This document shows, piece by piece, positions 52,338 through 60,637 of a stretch of 64,000 nucleotides of DNA. The notes below the pieces were generated by a model. It saw nothing but the letters and a program-made list of their open reading frames with translations, was not told the origin of the DNA and did not search any database. The stretch is from positions 372,001 to 436,000 of the forward strand of contig CAJTEN010000001.1 in NCBI GenBank assembly GCA_910575245.1. The letters are read 5' to 3'. This stretch comes from Clostridia bacterium. GTDB lineage: Bacteria; Bacillota; Clostridia; Lachnospirales; Lachnospiraceae. The stretch's first letter is position 1, and the number at the start of each line of letters is the position of its first letter. The position numbers and the translations under genes were made by a program.

Positions 52338-52372
52338 TATAGTTAACGACATTAGAAATTTCGTTTACTATA
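52338..52372. repeat. 35-bp palindrome related to the ends of the 40.8-kb element
   Basis: It begins TATAGTTAACGACATT and ends with AATTTCGTTTACTATA, which are near-perfect inverted copies. The left arm is the same sequence as the ends of the element at 40788-40890. It lies in the predicted 5' leader of the LRR gene, 28 bp before its ATG, so it would form a hairpin in that mRNA. It could be a solo remnant of a small mobile element. Confidence 0.55.
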
Positions 52373-52400
52373 AGATACGAGTTAAGAGAAGGTGAAAAGA

Positions 52401-55400
52401 ATGAAGAAAAGAAGAGTACTTGCATTATTGCTGGCACTCAGCCTGGCGGTAGGTATGAACGGCATGACCGTTCTTGCCACGGCTCCTGATGCTGCGGCGG
52501 TTTCTTCTGCAGCCGGAGAAGACAGTGCTGCGGCGGAAGAAGGGGAGCAGCCGGAGCACATGCAGCAGCCGGAGACTTCCGGGGAAGGAGAGCAATCGGC
52601 CGGTCAGGACAGTGAAGGCACGGCCGGAGATGAGGAGATTCCCGGACCGACAGTCGGTGTTGAAGGTGACACAAGTGTCGGAGACGGTTCGGAGGATCAG
52701 CGGAATCCTGACGGTCAGATACAGGACGGCGGGCCGGACGAGGGAGATCAGACTGACCAGCCGTCAGAAGAAGACAAGACAGGATCAGAGGGAGAGAATT
52801 CAGGCCGGGAGGAGAATCCGGGCGATGACGCTTCCGAGGATACAGGAAATCCCGAAGAAGGTGAGCCAAAAGAGGATGGTACGGAGGAAAGCGTGTCTGA
52901 CAATACGCTGGAAGAAGAGGAACTTCCTGAGACGGCAAAGCCGGAAGTCAGAATGATGACGTTTACCGATGACACGGGGATGAAAGTTACCTATGATGCC
53001 AATACAGAGTACAAACTTACCATCATGGATGGTGTATTGGAAGGAATCACAAATTCGAACGGTTCTTCGGTAACAGGCGTGGTGGCCGTTCCGGAAGGCA
53101 AAGGAATCACGGCAATCGGCTCAGCATTTAAAGGCAACGAAAGCATCACATATGTTAAGCTGCCCAAGGGCGTTGTTTCGATTCAGGACGATGCTTTTAA
53201 TAACTGTCACCGGCTGCAGGGAATTTATCTGCCGAAGGAATTACAGACAATCGGAAATAAAGCCTTCTACCGCTGTACGGGACTTCTGAAGATTGCTGTC
53301 CCGAAGCAGGTGGCTTCTATAGGAAATGCGGCTTTTTACGAGGATGAAAAACTGTTCATGGTCTACATGCAGGATGCCGATTACAGTAATCTTGTATCGA
53401 TCGGAGATCAGGCATTCTTTCAGTGCCGGGCACTGGAGCATTTCTGTTCCGACAGAGGATTTATCATACCGGGTAAACTGGAATCAATCGGCGCCTTCGC
53501 TTTCTATGGGTGCAGGGCGGTCAAGGGAGTGGATTTCAATGAAAGCGTCCAGACGATTGGCGAGAGCGCGTTTCAGGAGTGTATTTCACTGAAAGAGGTG
53601 GTTCTGTCCAGCAAGGTGTCTGTTATATCGAAGAATGCGTTTGCGGGATGTAACGGACTGCTCAGAGTGCAGTTTAAGAACGGTAATAATACGATTGGCG
53701 AGTCTGCTTTTAAGGGATGTGTTAAGCTGAGTTCCTTGCAGATTCCCGGAACGGTCAGAGCGATCGAAAATTATGCGTTTGCGGATTGCAGCAGACTTGT
53801 GGCCGTGGAAGTAGTGAATTACGATGTGGCGTATGGAGACAGCGTCTTCCCAAATATGGATACACTGACTCTGCGGGGGCCTAAGGGATCCACGACGGAA
53901 GAGTATACTTACGGAACGAAGATTAAGTTCGTGGCGTATGATGAGGATGTTGGGAATAATTTCTATAAATATGCAGTGACGTATTCCGGAACGGGCAGCG
54001 GCGAACTGCAGATCAAGGATGCTGGCGGGAACGATCCGAATCTTCTGAACAATAAGAAGGGCGTTACCAGAGGAACGAAGCTGTATGTGTATGTCAAGAC
54101 AGGGGAAGGAAGCCGCCTTGTCGCAGGCAGCATAAAATGTAACGGAGAATCGCTGAAGGAGGAAAAAGGAGCCGAGGGAGAACCTTCTAAACTATACTTC
54201 GAGATGCCTATCGGCGGAGCGGTTTTTACCGCTGAATTTGAGAATATTGCGTCAAGCAACAGGATAGACGGCCTGGATGCGGATGTTAAAGTGGAGATAT
54301 CCAACGGTGAAGTGGTTACGGCCGCAGACGGTGAAGTGATCAGGGTAAATCTGAAGGCCGGTCAGTATTCCAGAATGTTCCTGACAGATGTCAAGGCGGA
54401 CAATAAGGCCATTCCCAGTTCCAAGATTACCTTCCAGTCTACGAAGAAGACAATAGCTACTGTATCAAATGACGGAACGATCCATGCGATAAAGAAGGGG
54501 CAGGCAGATATTACCGCCAGGGTGTTGGGAAGTGATGATAAGCCGATTACCAGGACTGTCAGAGTGAATGTGGAATCTGCCGGTGCGGCACAGATCAATA
54601 TCAAGGCAAGTGGATATGATACCCGGGTCATCCATTTTGAGTCGAGTCCAACGGATGCCGTCCAAACTGCAGTCATCGATAAGAATAGACTGCCGGATGA
54701 AGGAGTGAAGTTCCAATTAAGGGCAACCGTATATGATTCAGAGGAAGACAGTATCGCCATGACTTTGAAATGGTCCAGCAGCGACTCCAAGGTTGCCAAG
54801 CTGTCCAAGTCATCTTCTACGGTGGATGACCCCAGCAATACGGTGACAATTCCCGGAGGAACGAACGGCGAGGCTACCATCCGGGTGACGGCGACGAATG
54901 CCGACAAGAAGACTGTCACACAGAAATTCATTATCAGAGTGATTGAAGTGACGCCAAGGCTGGTGTCGGCGAATCTTACCGTGAATCCCAACCGGACGGA
55001 CGGGGCGGTTCTGCAGATTGTAAGCGCATATGGGAAGGCAGTGGACAATAACAGCGTAAAGCTTGTTAAATACGACGGAGAAATTCAGCTGAACTGCCGG
55101 GATTTTGATTTTACATATCTTAAGGAGGAAAGCGACAGCACCGTATCCTCCTTCCGGATCACAGCGGCGGATCCGGAGATGGAGAACAGTGTCCATAATG
55201 TCCGTGTGAATATTAACGGAGGAGCATATGAACTTCCGCTCAAGATCACGGTTAAGAGATCCAAGCCGAATCCGAAAATAGCATTCGAGAAGAAGCAGCC
55301 GAAGATCAACCTATTCTATGCCGATGATGAGACAGAGGTTAAGGTCAATGTTTCCAATCTCGGCAAAGATGAGGTGTCCGATTATGAGCTGCGTCCCCTT

Positions 55401-57428
55401 TCTGACAAGGAGGATGATAAGAAGTTTACCGAGAACTTCGGGGTAGAGTATGTAGATAAGGATACCTGTATTATCCGGCAGCAGGTTGACAATCTGGAAT
55501 GTGCCAATAACGGAAAGGGGAAGCCGGTACTGACCGGATATCTGCGGCTGTATTATGAAGGATATTCGGAGGATGCTTTCACCGACTGTAAGATTACGAT
55601 TCCTGCGCAGAGAACGGCGCCTTCCTATAAGCTGAACAGAACTTCGGATACATTCAGGAACGGATGCGGGTCACAGGAGATCGAACTGCAGATTGTAGAT
55701 AAGAAGAATAAGCCGGTCGATCTGTCTGACGGCGGGTATGTGCTGTCCTTTGTAAACGATGAAAGCGGTAATAATTCTATACCGGTAGAAGGCAGCGGGC
55801 CAATCGATCTTGACGATACCGGAATATTTACGTTGACCTTGAAAGAGCGTGCGCGTGCCGGTAAGGTTAAGTTAAGGCTTACGAATCCGTCTTCCTGGGC
55901 TAAGAATGAGAAATTCGATTTTACTTACTCTGTGAAAATGACGAATGCGACGCCTAAGATCAGCTTGACCGACGGACCGGAATCCACAGTCGCGTTGAAG
56001 TCCTCTACGGTCAATATGACTCCCAATTATCCGGAACAAACTGCGGAATTTGGGTTAAAATCCAACCAGAAAGGTGTACTGGTTGCAGAGGATCAGACTT
56101 TCACAGCAAAACCTACGAAGAGTCTGGCAGGTTATTATCAATACCTGGAAGTGGAATATGCAAACGGCGTGGGTTCGGTTACAGTTAATGATCCTGAGAT
56201 GATCAAAGACGGGACTTATACGTATGTATGTGAGAAAGCGCGATATATACTGCAAGATGAAGAATATCCTGCAAATAAAGTTACTCTGAAGGTCAAGGTA
56301 AAGAAGGGATATCCTACTGTTTCGGTAAAAGGAAGCCTGACTTTCAACAATCAGGCCTTAACGGATGATGGTAGCTTTGCAGAGAGAAGTGAGCTTACTC
56401 TTGTCAGCAAGAATCTTCCGGAAGACTATGAGTTTGACATAGGAGAAACGGAGATTAAATGCAAAACAAAAAACAAGGGAGGGTATGAAAGCCGTTTTGA
56501 CTGGGAACTGATAGACCGTCAGGTGGATGAGGACGGGAAGGTCACGGAAGGCAGGCTGGCAGCATCCCTGAATGAGTACTGCGCGAATGGTACTTATAAA
56601 TTCAGCATTCTTCCGGCATACAGCGGTCCGGGAGGAACGCTGAAGGCAAAGAAGGCGGTTAATTTCAATGTGAAAGTCCATTCAGGAACTATTTCGGTCT
56701 CTCTGTCAGCGAAAGGTAAGATAAACTTGCTTGACCGGTTTGGAGAGCATACGTCATCCAACAGCATTGTTTATACACCGTCAATCAAGAATGTGAAGGA
56801 TAAGGTGGCGGAAGTAAGGGTATTTGACTATGATGAAAATTCGTTTGCGGATTATGATGGGCCTGAAAGCGAGTTGTTTGAGGCGTGGGTAGCAGAGAAG
56901 GACGGAAAGATTTACGTAAGGCCCAGGGAAGGGGCTTCACTTGAGAGTAACAAAGCATATAAGGTATGGATCTGGGCGGAACTGGAGAATTATAAATTCC
57001 CGGGTTCTGAAGGCGGCGGCACATTCTGTAATTTGCAGATTATCAAGACGGCCCAGACACTGCCTAAAGTTACAACTGACAGAAGCGCCGTGAACCTGTA
57101 TCTATCCAATAAGAACTATGTAGCGACTTTTGTTGTGAATAAGAGTGACGCGAAGGCGATCGGTAACGTAGAGTCCATTACCTTCGGTGAGAAAGATACG
57201 AAGGCGCAGGAATCCTTTGTGACAACAGAGGATGAGAAAGGCAAACCTACAGTCATCGAATCCGAACAGCTGGATGACGGTTCGCTTCTGGTTAAGCTGA
57301 AACTGAGGGATACCGTGCTCTACGGATGTGATACCACGAACAAACTTACGATGTATGTGAGATTCGAGGGACAGGGCACGAATACTCCGGGTACGGCAAT
57401 TACAATGAATGTTAAAATCAACAAGTAA
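52401..57428 (+). CDS. Giant secreted BspA-type leucine-rich-repeat and Ig-like surface protein
   Basis: 1675 aa from ATG 52401, with AGAAGGTG ahead. A signal peptide ends near VLA-TA (about 27). Residues 30-180 are an acidic Gly/Glu/Asp/Pro linker ending in ESVSDNTLEEEE, similar to the linker of the preceding giant protein. About 225-495 are LRR_5 (BspA-type) repeats with the pattern IG-AF-GC--L--V-LP (for example QTIGNKAFYRCTGL). From about 645 onward come Big_2-like Ig folds (KITFQSTKKTIATVSNDG) and further beta-rich modules up to ITMNVKINK. There is no LPxTG, SLH or membrane anchor. BspA-type proteins bind host or neighbouring-cell surfaces; this role is inferred. A terminator follows. 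Confidence 0.82.
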   Translation: MKKRRVLALLLALSLAVGMNGMTVLATAPDAAAVSSAAGEDSAAAEEGEQPEHMQQPETSGEGEQSAGQDSEGTAGDEEIPGPTVGVEGDTSVGDGSEDQRNPDGQIQDGGPDEGDQTDQPSEEDKTGSEGENSGREENPGDDASEDTGNPEEGEPKEDGTEESVSDNTLEEEELPETAKPEVRMMTFTDDTGMKVTYDANTEYKLTIMDGVLEGITNSNGSSVTGVVAVPEGKGITAIGSAFKGNESITYVKLPKGVVSIQDDAFNNCHRLQGIYLPKELQTIGNKAFYRCTGLLKIAVPKQVASIGNAAFYEDEKLFMVYMQDADYSNLVSIGDQAFFQCRALEHFCSDRGFIIPGKLESIGAFAFYGCRAVKGVDFNESVQTIGESAFQECISLKEVVLSSKVSVISKNAFAGCNGLLRVQFKNGNNTIGESAFKGCVKLSSLQIPGTVRAIENYAFADCSRLVAVEVVNYDVAYGDSVFPNMDTLTLRGPKGSTTEEYTYGTKIKFVAYDEDVGNNFYKYAVTYSGTGSGELQIKDAGGNDPNLLNNKKGVTRGTKLYVYVKTGEGSRLVAGSIKCNGESLKEEKGAEGEPSKLYFEMPIGGAVFTAEFENIASSNRIDGLDADVKVEISNGEVVTAADGEVIRVNLKAGQYSRMFLTDVKADNKAIPSSKITFQSTKKTIATVSNDGTIHAIKKGQADITARVLGSDDKPITRTVRVNVESAGAAQINIKASGYDTRVIHFESSPTDAVQTAVIDKNRLPDEGVKFQLRATVYDSEEDSIAMTLKWSSSDSKVAKLSKSSSTVDDPSNTVTIPGGTNGEATIRVTATNADKKTVTQKFIIRVIEVTPRLVSANLTVNPNRTDGAVLQIVSAYGKAVDNNSVKLVKYDGEIQLNCRDFDFTYLKEESDSTVSSFRITAADPEMENSVHNVRVNINGGAYELPLKITVKRSKPNPKIAFEKKQPKINLFYADDETEVKVNVSNLGKDEVSDYELRPLSDKEDDKKFTENFGVEYVDKDTCIIRQQVDNLECANNGKGKPVLTGYLRLYYEGYSEDAFTDCKITIPAQRTAPSYKLNRTSDTFRNGCGSQEIELQIVDKKNKPVDLSDGGYVLSFVNDESGNNSIPVEGSGPIDLDDTGIFTLTLKERARAGKVKLRLTNPSSWAKNEKFDFTYSVKMTNATPKISLTDGPESTVALKSSTVNMTPNYPEQTAEFGLKSNQKGVLVAEDQTFTAKPTKSLAGYYQYLEVEYANGVGSVTVNDPEMIKDGTYTYVCEKARYILQDEEYPANKVTLKVKVKKGYPTVSVKGSLTFNNQALTDDGSFAERSELTLVSKNLPEDYEFDIGETEIKCKTKNKGGYESRFDWELIDRQVDEDGKVTEGRLAASLNEYCANGTYKFSILPAYSGPGGTLKAKKAVNFNVKVHSGTISVSLSAKGKINLLDRFGEHTSSNSIVYTPSIKNVKDKVAEVRVFDYDENSFADYDGPESELFEAWVAEKDGKIYVRPREGASLESNKAYKVWIWAELENYKFPGSEGGGTFCNLQIIKTAQTLPKVTTDRSAVNLYLSNKNYVATFVVNKSDAKAIGNVESITFGEKDTKAQESFVTTEDEKGKPTVIESEQLDDGSLLVKLKLRDTVLYGCDTTNKLTMYVRFEGQGTNTPGTAITMNVKINK

Positions 57429-57457
57429 GAATTATGCCTGTCTTTATGACGGGAGAG

Positions 57458-57502
57458 AAAAGCCAGAGTCAGGCCTGGAAAGGTCTGGCTCTGGCTTTAT
57501 TA
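57458..57502 (+). terminator. Probable terminator after the LRR protein gene
   Basis: AAAGCCAGAGTCAGGCC (57459-57475) and GGTCTGGCTCTGGCTTT (57482-57498) form a 17-bp stem with two G-T pairs around a short loop. The T-run after it is weak, but the position, 30 bp after the stop, is right. Confidence 0.75.
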
Positions 57503-57566
57503 TACGGAGAATTCCTCCGGGGATTGAGGCCGCTTCCTGCCGATGAAAACCGGAATGGCAAGAAGA

Positions 57567-57595
57567 TTGCATAATTCAGGAAAATAAGGTACAAT
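57567..57595 (+). promoter_or_regulatory. Sigma-A promoter of the VTC-DUF4956-CotH operon
   Basis: TTGCAT at 57567-57572, a 17-bp spacer and TACAAT at 57590-57595. It lies between the terminator and the VTC gene, with a leader of about 65 nt. Confidence 0.65.
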
Positions 57596-57665
57596 CTGAT
57601 ATGTATCATTAAGGAAATCCATGGCAGCTGCTGCGCCCAGCTGCTGCCCGCCGGAAGGAGAGAAG

Positions 57666-58358
57666 ATGCTTTCTGTACTTAGAAGCGAACTTAAATACTG
57701 GGTCAGCTACAGCGACAGCCTTCTTCTGCAGGCAGAACTGGGCCGTCTCCTTATGCCGGATGGTTATTCACAGGATGGATTTTACCGTGTGAAGAGTCTG
57801 TATTTCGATTCCATCGGACAGAAAGATTATATCGAGAAGCTGGAGGGAGTGGAGCGGCGCAGGAAGATCCGTATGCGCATCTATGATGAGAATACGGATA
57901 CCGTGAAGCTGGAATGTAAGCAGAAATCCGGAGCGCTGCAGCATAAGGAAAGCCTTCTGGTCAGCAGACAGGATGCCCTTCGGTACATGGAGGGCGATTA
58001 CGGAAGCCTGTTGGAGTATCCGGAGGAGACGGCATGGCGTCTGTATTGTGATATGACGCTGGGATGCTACCGCCCGGTGGTCATTATAGAATATGAGCGC
58101 TGCGCGTACATGTACGGCGAATATAACACCCGTATTACGATAGACAGGCATGTGCGCAGCTCGGAGCTGTCATTGGATCTGTTTGAAAAGGATCTGCCAT
58201 GGATGAATACTGTGGAGGATGCAGTGATCCTGGAAGTGAAATTCAACGAAAAGCTGATCGAGCCGATTAAGCAGATTCTGGCCAAATATCATCTGGTCAA
58301 CGTATCGGTGAGCAAATATGGAAGTGGCCGGCCGATCATGGAGCAGTATTTGGTGTGA
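57666..58358 (+). CDS. VTC-domain protein (polyphosphate polymerase-like)
   Basis: 230 aa from ATG 57666, preceded by GGAAGGAGAG; the frame to 57621 adds an unlikely leader. The VTC tunnel-fold features are seen: RSELKYWVS at the start, YFDSIGQKDYIEKLEG, the basic strand RRRKIRMRIYD, LECKQKSG, and VILEVKFNEKL near the end. In yeast the VTC domain makes polyphosphate from ATP. The bacterial versions found with DUF4956 and CotH genes have no proven reaction. The basic tunnel residues look intact, so nucleotide or polyphosphate binding is probable. Confidence 0.85.
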   Translation: MLSVLRSELKYWVSYSDSLLLQAELGRLLMPDGYSQDGFYRVKSLYFDSIGQKDYIEKLEGVERRRKIRMRIYDENTDTVKLECKQKSGALQHKESLLVSRQDALRYMEGDYGSLLEYPEETAWRLYCDMTLGCYRPVVIIEYERCAYMYGEYNTRITIDRHVRSSELSLDLFEKDLPWMNTVEDAVILEVKFNEKLIEPIKQILAKYHLVNVSVSKYGSGRPIMEQYLV

Positions 58359-58430
58359 GCGATTGTGTGGTACATTATTTATTCGGCAGTATGGATAAAG
58401 AGTGGAAGTATACTGTAAGAGAGGAACAAC

Positions 58431-59102
58431 ATGTCAAAGAAAGAAATTCTGGATTGGTTTACGGTCAACAGCGAATCCCTCAGTGTGGACAAGGTCTTGT
58501 TTGTGCTGTGTATTTCGCTGTTAGTTGGAGTCGTGATTTTTATAACGTATCGTCTGGCCTATACAGGTGTCAGCTATAACAGCCGGTTTAATGCAGGCAA
58601 TGTGGTGATCGTACTGATCACATCGGTGATCATGCTGATGATCAGCAGCAATATGGCGATTTCTCTGGGTATGGTAGGTGCCTTATCCATTGTTCGGTTC
58701 CGGACAGCGATCAAGGATCCTTCGGACACGGTCTATATTTTCTGGGCAATTGTGGAAGGATTGTGTGTAGGGGCCCAGATTTATAAGCTGGCAGTGATTT
58801 CCACGATATTCATTGCGATCGTATTACTGGTCTCCAGTTACTATTCCAATACACAGAAGAAATATCTGATCATTATACGCGGCGGCAAGGAGATAGAGCT
58901 TGGACAGATCAAGGCGGCGGTCGAACCGTACTATCCTAAGATGCGTGTACGCGCATCCAATTATGCGGGAGAGCGCTGCGAGATCATTTGCGAAGTCTCT
59001 GCCAGACAGGAGATGAATGAGGAAGCAATCTCGGCGCTGAAAGACTGTGGGCATGTCAATGGTGTAAACTGGCTGCTGGAAATGGGAGAGCGTATCGGAT
59101 AA
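58431..59102 (+). CDS. DUF4956 membrane protein
   Basis: 223 aa. Three or four membrane helices fill residues 20-145, with the family signature MVGALSIVRFRTAIKDPSDT between them. A soluble alpha/beta domain of about 80 residues follows (YLIIIRGGKEIELGQIKAAVE). The function is unknown. It always tends to occur with VTC and CotH genes, as here, and its stop overlaps the next start (TAATG), so it probably acts in one membrane complex with them. AGAGAGG precedes the ATG. Confidence 0.87.
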   Translation: MSKKEILDWFTVNSESLSVDKVLFVLCISLLVGVVIFITYRLAYTGVSYNSRFNAGNVVIVLITSVIMLMISSNMAISLGMVGALSIVRFRTAIKDPSDTVYIFWAIVEGLCVGAQIYKLAVISTIFIAIVLLVSSYYSNTQKKYLIIIRGGKEIELGQIKAAVEPYYPKMRVRASNYAGERCEIICEVSARQEMNEEAISALKDCGHVNGVNWLLEMGERIG

Positions 59103-60622
59103 TGAAGAAGAGACCTATTTGGCTGGGCTGTCTGCTGTTTGCCATGATATGTTCTGTTGTTTTGTTTCACAGAACGGATTCCATGCAGTTTCAGGGACTG
59201 CCAGTGAAATCCGGAGAACAGCTGAGGCAGATGACGGAAAACCTGTCTGATGTAAGCGGCTTTCAAAGTGTGGATGATCTGATAGAGTTGGATGGCGGGA
59301 GGATTCCCTATGACCGGTTTCAAAATACTTTTTATGTAAGTCAGTCTGTGGGGGACGATGAGTATGCCGGAACCTTTCGGATTACAGAAGAGTCATGCGA
59401 TGTCTATATACAGGAGGACGAGGCGTTGCGGGACAAGCGGACGGCGATACGCGAGGGGCATATTTTCCGGTTGTGGTTTGTAACACAGGAAGGCTACAGG
59501 AGCGCTGGCCTGATCTTTACAGGACTGCCGATGATCAGCATTCGGTCTGATGATGACGGACTGACAGAAGAATACGGCAGGGGAGAGATCGTCGTACAGA
59601 ATCCGGATGATGAGGATGTTATTGCCATGAGTGTCAAGGATTCTGCCATACAGGTGAAGACTAATTACCATTCAGGAACCATTTCCTTTAAGCTTAGCAA
59701 GAAGGATTATCAGGAGGAGAGGAACCTGAATCTGCTGGGACTCGGCAAGCGTACCTCATGGAAGCTGTATCAGGTTCATGACAGGGACGGCAGTGCATGT
59801 ACGGAGATGCTGTCTTCCTATGTCTGGAACTGCGTCTGTGTAAATGAGCAGCTTCACAGGGATATGGCATATGCGGAGGTGGTTCTGGACGGAGCTTACA
59901 GCGGATTGTATTATCTGGCCCCTAAGCTGGGAAAGGCATATCTGAAGCTGAATGAGGATGACAGATTGTACAAAGCCGAGGGCGGTGAAGAAGCGGAGAG
60001 AAATCTGTCTGTGGAAGAAGAGGATGCCGGGAGCCGCCGGGAGACTTCTTCAGAGAAGTATTCCGTTGTGGGAGATGAGGACACCGAAAGCAACCGGGAA
60101 GCACTTGAGCAATATACGGCTCTCTGGAATGGGAGGCATCAGGAGTTTGGACAGATCAATACCGAAAATTGGAGAGACTACCATATCTGGCTGCAGACTG
60201 TATGCGCCGTGCAGGGAAGCAAGGAGGATTATTGTATCATCGCCGGTGAGAACAACGGGAACTATGAATTCTTCAGGATGCCGGAGCGGAGTAAATTTGT
60301 GTTCGGGATATATCCTGCGGAGAGAGGATGGGAATCCATGACGGCTGTGGAGACGGTGACCGAAGATGAAACATATGAGAAACTGGCAAAGACCCTGGGC
60401 AGTGCGTTTGAGGAAGTGCTTGCAGACAGATGGAGCAGGCTGCGGACGGGCGCTTTGAATACAGAAACGATGCAGCAATATGTGAGGGCGTGCGAGAGAG
60501 AATTGATTGAGAGTGGTTATATTGCCAGGAATGGGAACCGGGAAGAGTATGAGGCAGCATGTTTTGCGGTGAGGAAATTTATCGGACAGAGATTGGAGTT
60601 TCTGGATAATTATATACAATAA
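59102..60622 (+). CDS. CotH-like protein, probably catalytically inactive
   Basis: 506 aa with one N-terminal membrane helix. It aligns in outline with the CotH kinase encoded next: RTSWKLYQVHDRDG, then the AYAEVVLDGAYSGLYYLAPKL stretch that parallels AYADLWLNGEYAGNYLVCEKI. At the metal site, however, where the neighbour has GPVWDYDIAWGN, this protein has FGIYPAERGWES, so both Asp residues are gone. CotH-family proteins phosphorylate proteins in the secretory space. This one may be a pseudokinase or scaffold partner. Its start overlaps the DUF4956 stop by TAATG, so they are coupled. Confidence 0.68.
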   Translation: MKKRPIWLGCLLFAMICSVVLFHRTDSMQFQGLPVKSGEQLRQMTENLSDVSGFQSVDDLIELDGGRIPYDRFQNTFYVSQSVGDDEYAGTFRITEESCDVYIQEDEALRDKRTAIREGHIFRLWFVTQEGYRSAGLIFTGLPMISIRSDDDGLTEEYGRGEIVVQNPDDEDVIAMSVKDSAIQVKTNYHSGTISFKLSKKDYQEERNLNLLGLGKRTSWKLYQVHDRDGSACTEMLSSYVWNCVCVNEQLHRDMAYAEVVLDGAYSGLYYLAPKLGKAYLKLNEDDRLYKAEGGEEAERNLSVEEEDAGSRRETSSEKYSVVGDEDTESNREALEQYTALWNGRHQEFGQINTENWRDYHIWLQTVCAVQGSKEDYCIIAGENNGNYEFFRMPERSKFVFGIYPAERGWESMTAVETVTEDETYEKLAKTLGSAFEEVLADRWSRLRTGALNTETMQQYVRACERELIESGYIARNGNREEYEAACFAVRKFIGQRLEFLDNYIQ

Positions 60623-60637
60623 AAATGGAGACAACGA

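Noticed and set aside
47036-57428. Long antisense open frames under the two giant genes
   Set aside because: They mirror the coding frame, have biased composition and no ribosome sites; the sense proteins have clear signal peptides and domains.
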